Part shown: piece after piece, positions 1 through 9,000 of the stretch
Layout: each line of letters begins with the position of its first letter
Numbering within the stretch: the first letter of the stretch is position 1
Source of the DNA: Caulobacter endophyticus
GTDB lineage: Bacteria > Pseudomonadota > Alphaproteobacteria > Caulobacterales > Caulobacteraceae
Length of the DNA stretch: 64,000 nucleotides
Direction of reading: 5' to 3'
Assembly: GCF_003116815.1 (NCBI RefSeq)
Contig: NZ_QDKQ01000037.1
Location: forward strand, 124,001-188,000
The notes under the pieces: generated by a model
What the model was told of the DNA's origin: nothing
The model's database searches: none
The model's input: only the letters and a program-made list of their open reading frames with translations
Made by a program: the position numbers and the translations under genes

Positions 1-38
1 GCGCTTGCGTTTCCCGACCCCTTATTGGCCGGCCGCGG

Positions 39-527
39 CTACTTCTTCGGCTTGCGGGCGGCCTGGACCTCGATCTCGACCAGCATGCCGTCGGCGACCA
101 GGGCGGTGACCTGGCTGGTGATGCGCGAGGGCTTGTTGGGCTGCTCGGCCGTGCCGAAGAAGGTCTTGTAGCCCTCCATCATGCCGGCGAAGTCCATCTT
201 GCCCTCCTTGGCCGGGTCGCCGACCAGCAGCACGCGCATCATCACCACGTCCGAAAGGGTCGCGCCCTGGCTCTTGAGCGCGTCTTCCAGGCGCTTGATG
301 ACGCCGATGGTCTGGGTCTTGGTGTCGCCGAACTTGGCCACGCCGGTCGCTTTGGCGTCGACCACCGGCGGGGTCATGCCGCTGACATAGATGGTGTCGT
401 AGCCGGCCGGCACGGTGACCACGCTGGCGATGGCCGACTTGGGGTCGCCGCCGCGGACGATCTCCTGGGCCAGGGCGGGCGTGCTGACGGCGGCGGTCGC
501 CACGAGGGCGAGGGCGAGGCGTTTCAT
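39..527 (-). CDS. Secreted RidA-family (YjgF/UK114) enamine/imine deaminase
   Basis: The 162-residue protein starts with a Sec signal peptide (residues 1-21, ending ALAQE) and continues as one RidA domain (about 25-158). RidA proteins hydrolyse reactive imines and enamines made by flavin or PLP enzymes to the keto compound plus ammonia. The arginine of the P-x-R motif that binds the substrate carboxylate in RidA is kept (R135, in PSRITSQV), so activity is plausible. The start at 527 is preceded by AGGAGAG at good spacing; an upstream in-frame start at 554 would hide the signal peptide. RidA proteins are normally cytosolic, so export is unusual. It is the last gene after a flavin amine oxidase and a cytochrome c, fitting removal of the imine product in the periplasm. 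Family assignment is firm; substrate unknown. Confidence 0.9.
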   Translation of the reverse strand: MKRLALALVATAAVSTPALAQEIVRGGDPKSAIASVVTVPAGYDTIYVSGMTPPVVDAKATGVAKFGDTKTQTIGVIKRLEDALKSQGATLSDVVMMRVLLVGDPAKEGKMDFAGMMEGYKTFFGTAEQPNKPSRITSQVTALVADGMLVEIEVQAARKPKK

Positions 528-581
528 TGGGCGTTTCTCTCCTGGGGAACTCAACCTGGACCGAAATCCGAGGGCGCGGGA

Positions 582-1010
582 CTAGTGGGCCTGCAGGCCG
601 CGCGCCTTGGCGCCGGCCTTGGACTGGGCGCGGACGCCCGAGACGTCGGCGAAGCTGACGGGCTTGCCCTTGTTGCCCCACGCGGTGCGGACATAGTTCA
701 GAAGGCCGGTCAGCTCGGCGTCGGACAGGTCGTCCTTGAAGGCGGGCATGCCGGCCCGGCCGTTCAGCACGACGCCGGCCATGGCCTTGCCGTCGCCCTG
801 CACCAGCGGCGAGCCGGCCAGGGCCGGAAAGGCGCCCTTGACGCCCTTGCCGGTGGCCTGGTGGCAGGCCGAGCAGTTGTCGGCGTAGAGGGTCTGGCCG
901 GGAGGGGCGCCGAGGGCGGACGAGGCGGCGCCGACGACGAGGCCGAAAGCGGCGAGCGCCGGGAAAGCGTGGCGAAGCATCAGGTCTCCGAGGGTCTGGA
1001 TGGCGTTCAT
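582..1010 (-). CDS. c-type cytochrome, class I, periplasmic
   Basis: The 142-residue protein has an N-terminal signal sequence (to about residue 35), one haem-attachment motif CSACH (46-50) and a likely axial methionine in GMPAF (M89), the layout of a class I monohaem cytochrome c. Its ATG overlaps the stop of the amine oxidase gene as TGATG, so translation is almost certainly coupled. An internal ATG at 980 would give a shorter signal peptide. The inferred role is electron acceptor for the flavoenzyme encoded just upstream, as shown for the nicotine oxidoreductase NicA2 and its cytochrome CycN in Pseudomonas; that pairing is inference here. The family call is certain, the partner is likely. 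Confidence 0.9.
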   Translation of the reverse strand: MNAIQTLGDLMLRHAFPALAAFGLVVGAASSALGAPPGQTLYADNCSACHQATGKGVKGAFPALAGSPLVQGDGKAMAGVVLNGRAGMPAFKDDLSDAELTGLLNYVRTAWGNKGKPVSFADVSGVRAQSKAGAKARGLQAH

Positions 1011-2614
1011 CACGCGGCGCGGACGCGGGCGTGCAGCTTGGCGATCTGCTGCCAGGCGGACTCGATGGCCCCGGCCTGCCAGCCGCCGAGATAGCTCAGA
1101 TGCTCGCCGGCCAGGTAGAGGCGGCCGTCGGGCTCGCACAGCACCGGATAGGCGGTCTTGCGGCCTTCCTCGCCCCACTCGGCCCAGCCGCCCAGATTGT
1201 GCTCGGCCAGGTGCCAGCAGAACGAGAAGGCGTTCTCGTAACTGTCGGCGTATTCGGGGAACACCTTCTGGCCGCCGGCCACGGCGAAGGCGGCGCGCTC
1301 GGCCGGGGTCTTGGCGCTGATCCTCGCGGCCTCGCCGCCGAACGAGTAGTAGCCCAGCAGCACGCCCTTCTGCGATTGCCAGCCGGTCGAGGGCAGGCTG
1401 ATCGTGCCGATGCCGGGCATGTCGTTGTAGATGTGGCCGCCGTAGATGAAGTGGTCCTCTTCCCAGAAGCGGCGCTTCATCTGCAGGCCGATCTTGTTGA
1501 CCGGGGCGTAGGCCACGCCCTCCATCGCCGCCTTGAACGGCTTGGAGGCCTGCAGGTCGACATTGCGCAGCACGCTGAGCGGAATGGTGCAGATGCAGTA
1601 GTCGGCGACGACCTGGGCCTTCTTTCCGGCGGCGTCGCGATAGCCGATCTTCACGCCCTTGGCGTCCTGGCCGATGGTCTCGACCACGCAGGAATAGCTG
1701 ATCTTGTCGGCCACCTCGCGCTCGAAGGCCTTGGCCAGCTGGTCCATGCCGCCGATCGGCTGGAGCATGGTGCGCTGCTGCTCGTAGCCGGCGACCGAGG
1801 TCAGGGTGCGCCAGGCGCCCGAATGCAGCACGTCGGCCATGCTGCGCGGGGTCGAGGGCTTGCCGGGACCGGGCGAGACGCCGGCGCCGGGGTGGACGTC
1901 GAAGCCGCGGCCGTCGGCGCCGGTATAGGCCAGGTCCGTCGGCGAGAGGCGGCCCTCGTTGACCATGTAGGCGACGAAGAGTTCGCGATCCTGCGTCGTG
2001 AAGGCGCCGTCCAGGCCGCCCTTGGAGGCGACCTTGGCCATCAGCTCGGCGGCGTGGCCGCGGGCGTCGGCGGCGATCTCGGCCTTGCGCACCGCCTTGC
2101 CCTTCAGCGGACCCTCGCCCTTCTCGAAATAGACATAGGCCGCGTCGTTGTCGTTGACGAAGCTCTCCAGCGGCACGCCCAGGAGCTTGGTGTAGTGCAG
2201 GGTCGAGCGGTGGTGATACGGGATCCGCCACGGGCCGTGGTTGATGTAGAGGCCCTCGTCGAACTGGCAGGTCTGGTCGTTGCCCAGCAGGTCGACGTGG
2301 CGGAAGCCCTTGCGGGCGGTCTGGCAGCGGCCGCCGGCGAAGTCGCGGGCCTCCAGCACCTGCACCTCGTAGCCGTGCTTGGTCAGCTCAAAGGCGGCGG
2401 TCAGGCCCGCCAGGCCTGCGCCCAGCACCACCACCTTGACCCCCTTTCCGCCGCCCTCCAGTGGAGGCGGCGCGGCCTGGGCCGAGGCGAAGCCGTAGCC
2501 CAGGGCGTCCATGCCGGCCATGGCCAGGGACATCCCGCCATAGGCCGCCAGGCTCTCGAAAAACCGTCGGCGCGTCAGAACCGCGCCAGATGCCGAAGTC
2601 GCTCGACCGTCCAT
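1010..2614 (-). CDS. Tat-exported flavin amine oxidase (monoamine oxidase / L-amino acid oxidase family)
   Basis: The 534-residue FAD-dependent amine oxidase has a twin-arginine signal (RRRFF at 15-19, hydrophobic stretch 20-48), the dinucleotide-binding motif LGAGLAGL (64-71) followed by EAR (88-90) and GGRCQT, and the C-terminal FAD-contact motif GEHLSYLGGWQAGA. Such enzymes oxidise a C-N bond of an amine or amino acid to an imine. Folding with FAD before Tat export would place it in the periplasm with the cytochrome c and RidA protein encoded directly downstream. It may therefore be a cytochrome-c-reducing dehydrogenase rather than an H2O2-forming oxidase. A leftward TBDR gene lies upstream, separated by about 260 bp and a terminator. 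The substrate cannot be read from sequence. Confidence 0.92.
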   Translation of the reverse strand: MDGRATSASGAVLTRRRFFESLAAYGGMSLAMAGMDALGYGFASAQAAPPPLEGGGKGVKVVVLGAGLAGLTAAFELTKHGYEVQVLEARDFAGGRCQTARKGFRHVDLLGNDQTCQFDEGLYINHGPWRIPYHHRSTLHYTKLLGVPLESFVNDNDAAYVYFEKGEGPLKGKAVRKAEIAADARGHAAELMAKVASKGGLDGAFTTQDRELFVAYMVNEGRLSPTDLAYTGADGRGFDVHPGAGVSPGPGKPSTPRSMADVLHSGAWRTLTSVAGYEQQRTMLQPIGGMDQLAKAFEREVADKISYSCVVETIGQDAKGVKIGYRDAAGKKAQVVADYCICTIPLSVLRNVDLQASKPFKAAMEGVAYAPVNKIGLQMKRRFWEEDHFIYGGHIYNDMPGIGTISLPSTGWQSQKGVLLGYYSFGGEAARISAKTPAERAAFAVAGGQKVFPEYADSYENAFSFCWHLAEHNLGGWAEWGEEGRKTAYPVLCEPDGRLYLAGEHLSYLGGWQAGAIESAWQQIAKLHARVRAA

Positions 2615-2818
2615 ACGCCACCCCGTGCTCTTGTCCGCCTGCCGGATGTTTCGGCGGCGGTTCCATCTCGAAAGCCCCGTCCCGGCGGGGCAATCCCTTT
2701 AAGCCGGCCAGGACGGCCCGCCTGTCGCGGAACGGCGTTGTGCCGCCTGCTTGGGCGCCCTGATCGCGGCTTGGGCGAAGTTGGGGCGCGAGGACCGCGC
2801 TCCCGTCGAACCTTTCGG

Positions 2819-2849
2819 AAAAGGGAGCCGGGCGGACGCCCGACTCCCT
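2819..2849 (-). terminator. Intrinsic terminator after the leftward TBDR gene
   Basis: Read on the minus strand, GGGAG-T-CGGGC, a four-base loop, GCCCG-G-CTCCC is followed by TTTTCC. It begins about 27 bp past the TBDR stop codon and separates that gene from the amine oxidase transcript. Confidence 0.75.
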
Positions 2850-2875
2850 CGGTTCGGATGCGGTGGAGGGGCGAC

Positions 2876-5395
2876 CTAGAAGCTGTAGGTTAGGCGCCCG
2901 TAGTAGTAGCCGCCGTTGATCCCGAACGGCGAGAAGGCCGGATACTGGGTCACGCAGCCGCCGCCGGAGGCGATGCAGGCCGACTGGAAGGCCGCCGAGA
3001 ACTTGTCCGGATACTCGTTGAACAGGTTGTTGGCGCCGATCGCGGCGGTGACCCCGACGGGGAACTTGTAGGCGATCTCCAGGTCGGTGAGGGCGGTGGC
3101 GCTGACCACGGTGTCGAGCAGCGGACCGGTGCCCGGATCGGCCAGGGCCGAAGCCTTGCCGTAGAAGGTCTCGGTCAGGCTGACCGTGACCGGGCCGAAG
3201 CTGTAGAGGCCGTTGAGGCCGATCTTGTACTTGGGCGCGGCGGTCTCGAGCAGCGAGGCGGCGTTGCCGGCGAACAGGACCTGGCCGGTCGGGAAGGCCG
3301 CACTGGTCACGCCAAGGGGGGCGGGGGCGGGTTTGACCTTGGTGATCTTGGTCTTGTTGTAGTTGCCGCTCAGCGTCCAGTCGATGCGGCCGAAGTCGCC
3401 CAGGTCGGTCGGATAGGACACCACGACGTCGACGCCCGTGGTGCGGGTGTCCAGGCCGTTGGAGAAGATGTTGATGCCGGTGCTGGTGACGGTGCTGTCC
3501 AGCACGTTGCCGTTGGCGGCGATGGCGGCGTTGACGTTGGGGTTCACCACCACGCCGTTGCGCAAGCCGTAGGCCGAGCTGGAGCCGAAGATCCGGTCTT
3601 CCAGCTTGATGCGGTAGACGTCGATCGTGGCCGTCAGCTTGGGCAGCGGGTGGGCCACGACGCCGAAGCTGTAGTTGGTGGACTTCTCGGGCTTCAGCTT
3701 TTCGATGCCCAGCAGGGCGGCGGCGGCCGAGTTGGGAGCCAGCTGCACGAAGGCCGAGGTCGGCGAGACGTTGGTGGCCGAGTAGAACGACTCCGCAAGG
3801 GTCGGGGCGCGGAAGCCGGTGCTGACCGTGCCGCGGACGGCGAACATCTCGTTGAAGTCGTAGCGGCTGGTCAGCTTGCCGACCGTGGTGTCGCCAAAGT
3901 CGCTGAAGTCTTCGTAGCGCAGGGCCACGTCGACCTTCCACGGCGTGACCGGCGAGACGGCCAGGTCGGTGTAGAGCGCCCAGCTGGTGCGGCTGTGGCC
4001 GCCTGCGTCGGTCTTGGAGAAGCCTGGATAGGACTGCGAGCCTTCCTTGTAGGTGGAGGCCGCGTCGCCGGCCCCGATGGCATAGGTGTCACGGCGCTGC
4101 TCGACGCCCAGGGCCACGTCCAGAGGCGTCGCCAGGCCCACGTCGAAGCCGCGCGACAGGTCGAGGTTGTTGGTCCACTGGGTGGTCTGCCAGCTGCCGG
4201 CGTGGAACGAGGTCGGGGTGAAGCCCCTGGTCGTGAGGGTCGAGGTGTCGGTGTAGAGGCTGGCGTTGGCCGAGTCCTCGACGCGGACCTCGATGTCGTC
4301 CTTGCCGTAGGTGGCGCTGAGGTCGAAGTTCCAGCCCGCGACGACGCCGGATAGGCCCAGCGTCATGGCGTAGTCGTCCTCGATGATCCGTTCGCGCGGG
4401 CTGAAGCCGTTGGGGAACGGCCGGTCGGTCGCGCCCATCCTGCCCTGGATGCGGTTGTAGCGGCGGTAGTTCTCGTAGGCCGAGGCGTCCTTGTGGCCGT
4501 AGGTGCCGAACGAATAGACCTCGAAGTCGCCGGGCAGCTCGACCCCGCCGTTGAAGGCCAGGACGTGCATCCGGTACTCGGCGTCGCCCGAGATCAGGTT
4601 CAGGTTCGGATAGCCCTTGATCTGGCTCTCGACGGCGTTGTTGGCGGCCGAGTAGCCGGGGCTGGCGGGGTTGTAGACGCGCTGGTCGGGCAGGCCGCGG
4701 TTGGAAAAGCCGTGGTATTTGCTCTCGACCGTGAAGTTCAGATAGCTGTTCTCGGTCGGGGCCGTGCCCAGGTTGGCCGAGAACGAGGCGGTCTTGCCGC
4801 CGCCGTCGAAATACTCGCCGCCGGTGGCCGAGATCGCGCCGCCGGACTCCGACTTCTTGAGGATGATGTTGACGACGCCGGCGATGGCGTCGGTGCCGTA
4901 CTGGGCCGCGGCGCCGTCGGTCAGCACCTCGATCCGGCCGATCGAGGCCATCGGGATGAAGCCGAGGTCGGCCGCCGCCGCGCCCTGGTAGGGGCCCGAC
5001 AGCACGGCGAGGTTGCCGGTGGTGTGGCGGCGCTTGCCGTTGATCAGAACCAGCGCCTGGTTCGGCGACAGGCCGCGCAGGCGCGCCGACAGGGTCAGGT
5101 TGGCGGTGTCGCCGCCGAAGGCCTGGGCGTTGAACGACGGCACCAGGTTGGCCAGGCCCAGGCGCAGGTCGACTTGACCGGTGCGCTCGAGGGTGGCGGT
5201 GTCGACCACCTGGACGGGGGCCGGGCTGTCGGCGACCCGCAGGCCGGTCTGGCGCGTGCCGGTGACGATGACGGTGTCGAGTTCGACGGAAGGATCCGGC
5301 GCAGGCTCGGCCGCATGTGCGATGGTGGAAGCGCTCAGAGCGATCGAAAGAGTCGAAATGCTCGCGGTCAGAATCTTTTTGAGATTATTGTTCAC
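2876..5395 (-). CDS. TonB-dependent receptor (outer-membrane transporter)
   Basis: The protein of about 839 residues has a signal peptide (ending STIAHA), a TonB box (LDTVIVTGTR, about 39-48), a plug domain with LINGKRR and the EVLTDGAAAQYGTDAIAGVVN motif, and a long beta-barrel ending in YSF, the aromatic end expected for outer-membrane proteins. It would import a ligand using TonB energy. I chose the GTG at 5395 because AGAGGGG lies five bases before it; an ATG at 5413 is possible but has no nearby ribosome-binding site. It lies upstream of, and in the same direction as, the amine oxidase module and divergent from a second TBDR. Ligand unknown; an amine-containing compound is a guess from context. 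Confidence 0.93.
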   Translation of the reverse strand: MNNNLKKILTASISTLSIALSASTIAHAAEPAPDPSVELDTVIVTGTRQTGLRVADSPAPVQVVDTATLERTGQVDLRLGLANLVPSFNAQAFGGDTANLTLSARLRGLSPNQALVLINGKRRHTTGNLAVLSGPYQGAAAADLGFIPMASIGRIEVLTDGAAAQYGTDAIAGVVNIILKKSESGGAISATGGEYFDGGGKTASFSANLGTAPTENSYLNFTVESKYHGFSNRGLPDQRVYNPASPGYSAANNAVESQIKGYPNLNLISGDAEYRMHVLAFNGGVELPGDFEVYSFGTYGHKDASAYENYRRYNRIQGRMGATDRPFPNGFSPRERIIEDDYAMTLGLSGVVAGWNFDLSATYGKDDIEVRVEDSANASLYTDTSTLTTRGFTPTSFHAGSWQTTQWTNNLDLSRGFDVGLATPLDVALGVEQRRDTYAIGAGDAASTYKEGSQSYPGFSKTDAGGHSRTSWALYTDLAVSPVTPWKVDVALRYEDFSDFGDTTVGKLTSRYDFNEMFAVRGTVSTGFRAPTLAESFYSATNVSPTSAFVQLAPNSAAAALLGIEKLKPEKSTNYSFGVVAHPLPKLTATIDVYRIKLEDRIFGSSSAYGLRNGVVVNPNVNAAIAANGNVLDSTVTSTGINIFSNGLDTRTTGVDVVVSYPTDLGDFGRIDWTLSGNYNKTKITKVKPAPAPLGVTSAAFPTGQVLFAGNAASLLETAAPKYKIGLNGLYSFGPVTVSLTETFYGKASALADPGTGPLLDTVVSATALTDLEIAYKFPVGVTAAIGANNLFNEYPDKFSAAFQSACIASGGGCVTQYPAFSPFGINGGYYYGRLTYSF

Positions 5396-6032
5396 TAGTG
5401 CCCCTCTCCGCATAGTCAATGCATGACTGATGGCTCCTTCGTGGGGTCCGCCCTAATCGTGTTCTTGTCGTTGGAACGCGAATACTAGACTGAACAGCGG
5501 TTTTGACCGCGGTTCAGCGTTGATCAGGGCGACGGGTTCGGCAATGGGGGAGGGCGCGCGGAAGGGCTTTGTGGGCCTAGTTCGTATACGCACGCCACAT
5601 TTCAGGGCGCCGGCCAGAGGTTTCCGGAAGGTGCTGATCATCACACCGGCAACTGGGATAACGTCGTTTGATCATGCGCGCACGGCGACGCCGGCAGCGG
5701 GTTTCCGGAACTGATCGGCGAAGCATGATCCGGCGCCGAAACCGCGTTCCACGTCCCGCGGACCTGAAGCCCGGTGCGAACGGCGCGTGGTGAAAATTGC
5801 CGTTCCAACCCATTTTTTGACGGAGCGACGGCAAACTTGGTCGCAAGCGGTTCAGAAAATCTCGAATTCAATTCCCATCGAGTCGGTGGGAATTGACCGG
5901 CGCCGGCAATGATCCGGCACGACCTGTTCGTTTCCTCAGCATCGGGACGATGCGCCGGCATTTCCTGAAATGTGGATTGCGGGCGCGCTTCCCCGGCGGG
6001 GAGCGTCGGGTCGCAGTTCTGGAGGGGATACC
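5396..6032. other. 637-bp intergenic control region between divergent TBDR genes
   Basis: No convincing gene is present: the reading frames here have poor codon use and match nothing I recognise. The stretch has lower GC than its surroundings and holds several repeats: an interrupted palindrome at 5490-5517, two copies of TTTCCGGAA followed by CTGATC (5621 and 5702), and a 12-bp inverted pair CCACATTTCAGG / CCTGAAATGTGG at 5595-5606 and 5964-5975. It must contain promoters for both receptors. It is longer than usual for this genome and could also hide a small RNA. Confidence 0.6.
5490..5517. promoter_or_regulatory. 28-bp interrupted palindrome, probable operator of the leftward TBDR
   Basis: CTGAAC-a-GCGGT-TTTG-ACCGC-g-GTTCAG is a perfect inverted repeat apart from one central mismatch pair and the TTTG centre. 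It lies about 95 bp before the TBDR start at 5395. The position and symmetry suggest a dimeric repressor site, though as RNA it would also form a stable stem-loop in the leader. Confidence 0.5.
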
Positions 6033-9000
6033 ATGAACACTCGCCTGCGCGTCGCCCTGTTGGCGACCACGACCCTTTGCGCCGCCGTGCTGTCGGCGCA
6101 CGCCTACGCCCAGGAGGGCGAGGCCGCCACCGTCGAGGAGATCACCGTCGTCGGCTCCCAGATCAAGGGCGCCAAGGTCACCGCCGCCCTGCCGGTCACG
6201 GTCGTCGGCGAGGATCAGATCCAGGCGACCGGGGCGGTCTCGGGCGATGACCTGTTCCGCGCCATCCCGCAGATGGGCGACGTCAACTTCAACTCGCAGT
6301 ACCTGCCGGGCACCAGCAACAGCGCCCGCGGTGACGTCGGCTCGGTGAACCTGCGCAACCTGGGGATCGGCAACACCCTGGTGCTGCTGAACGGCCGCCG
6401 GGTGGTGACCCACCCGACCAGCCAGGCCAACGACAACCTGGTGCCGGTGCTGACCTACAACTCCAACGCCATTCCGGTGACGGGCCTTCGCCGTCTGGAA
6501 GTGCTGCGCGACGGCGCGGCGGCCATCTACGGCGCCGACGCGGTGGCGGGCGTGGTCAACACCGTGCTGCGCGACGACCTGGAGGGGCTGGACGTCTCGG
6601 CCCAGTACGGCTTCGCCGAGGGCACGAACCTCAAGGAGTACAATTTCAACGCCTATGGCGGCCACAACTTCGCCGGCGGCCGCGGCAATGTCAGCGCCTT
6701 CTTCTCCTATGACGAGCGCTCGCACCTGCGCTCCTACGAGCAGGCCTACACCGCCTCGGCCGACCGGCGCGCCCTGTTCGCCGACACCCGCTTCGCCGGC
6801 GCGACCAGCCTGTACGGCCGCAGCACCACTACGCCCTGGGCCTATCTGCAGACGCCGCAGAGCTTCGGCACGGTGCGGCAGGGGACGACGGCCCTGACCA
6901 GCAGCGCCGGCTATTTCCACATCCAGCCGACCACCTTCTCGGGCTGCCAGCTGAACATCGGCAACGGACTGTGCATCGACGACGGGGCCCTGGCGACCTC
7001 GGGCGTCGATCGCGACCTACGCTTCGACGCCGCCTCGCTGGGCACGACGGTGATCCCGTCGGTCAAGCGCGCCAACCTGTTCGCCACCGGCAAGTACGAG
7101 ATCAACGACAGCGTCACGGCCTTTGGCGAGCTGGGGATCTACCAGGCCAAGACCAACGCCGGGCAGGCGCCGATCCAGACCCTGTCGTCGGGGGTGATCA
7201 CCATCCCGGCCAGCAACTACTGGAACCCGTTCGGCCCGACGGTCTTCGCCAACGGCTCGGTCAATCCCAACCGCCTGCCGAACCTGAACGTCCCGGCTTC
7301 GGGCCTGGCGGTGACCCTGCGCGGCTACACCTTCGCCGACCTTGGCCTGACGGAGGTGGACGTCACCAACAAGCAGTACCGCGTGCTGGGCGGCCTGCGC
7401 GGCGAGAAGTTCGGCTTCGACTGGGAGTCGGCCTTCGTCTACTCCGAGGCCACCGCCGAGGACGTGGCCGACAACATCTCGACCACCAAGCTCTACGCCC
7501 AGCTCGCCCTGTCGACGCCCGACGCCTACAACGTCTTCAACGGCTCGGACCTGACCTACACCAGCGGTCCCGACAGCACCCGCAACAGCCAGGCGGCCAT
7601 CGACGCCATCCGCGTCAAGACCATCCGCCGCACCAAGAGCACCCTGGCGCTGTGGGACTTCAAGGTCTCGCGGCCTGACCTCCTGACCCTGCCGGGCGGC
7701 GACCTGGGGATCGCCTCGGGCGTCGAATTCCGCCGCGAGACCCAGCTGGACGACCGCGACGGCCGCATCGACGGCACGACCACCTTCACCGACCCGACCA
7801 GCGGGGCGGTGCTGAGCGACCTGATCAACTCCAGCATCAACCCCGACACCAAGGGTCACCGCACGGTGGGCTCGGCCTATCTGGAACTGGCCGTGCCGCT
7901 GGTCTCGCCTGAGATGTCGATCCCGCTGGTCCACCGCCTGGAAGGGCAGCTGGCCGGCCGCTACGAGCGCTACAGCGACTTCGGCGACACCGCCAAGCCC
8001 AAGGTCGCCCTGGCCTGGGACGTGATCGACGGCGTGCGCTTCCGCGGCTCGTGGGCCCAGGGCTTCCGCGCGCCGAACCTGGAGCAGATCAACGCCTCGG
8101 TGATCTCGCGCTCGAACACCCGCACCGACTACGCCTTCTGCGAGGCCGACCTGCGATCGGGCCGGATCGGCGCCTTCTCGTCGTGCTCGCGCTCGCAGTT
8201 GACCACGGCGCGGCGGGCGGGCAATCCCGACCTTGAGCCCGAAGAGTCCGAAACCCTGTCGTACGGCGTGGTGTTCGAGCCGAAGTTCGTGCCCGAGGCC
8301 TTCGGCCGCCTGACCTTCACCGCCGACTACTGGAAGGTGAAGCAGACGGGCCTGATCGGCGTGTTCGGCGAGGGCAACGCCCTGATCCTCGACTACCTGC
8401 TGCGCCAGCAGGGTTCGAGCAATCCGAACGTAGTGCGCGCGGCGGCGACCGCCGACGATATCGCCGCCTTCGCGGGCACGGGCCTGAGCGCCGCCGGCCA
8501 GGTGCTGTACGTCAACGACAAGTACACCAACCTCCAGCCGCAGGTGGTCGAGGGGCTGGACTTCGGCTTCCTGTGGAAGCTGGGCACCGACCGGTTCGGC
8601 GACTTCGATCTGAACGTCAACGTCGCCCACCTGCTGAAGTACTACCAGTCGCCGTCGCCGGGCATCGCCGAGCTCTTGAAGGCCCGGTCGGACGGCACGA
8701 TCAACGCGGGCACCACCATCACCGGCGGCGGTGATTTGCTGCGCCAGAACGGCAAGCCGGAATGGAAGTGGTCGGCGGCCCTGACCTGGCGCTACGACCG
8801 CTTCACGGTCGGCGGCTTCACCCAATACATCGGCGACTATGACGACACCGCCCTGATCGACAGCTCGGGCCAGTCGTGGGTGGTCGACTCGACCCTGACC
8901 GGCAACCTCTACGGCGAGGTCGACGTGGCGGAGTTCCAGACCAGGGTGCGGATCGGCGTGCGCAACGTCACCGACGAGCAGCCGCCGCTGAGCGCGGCCG

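Noticed and set aside
5641..5961. 106-codon minus-strand frame between the divergent TBDRs
   Set aside because: No start signal, low-quality codon use and no family; the region is better explained as promoter DNA.
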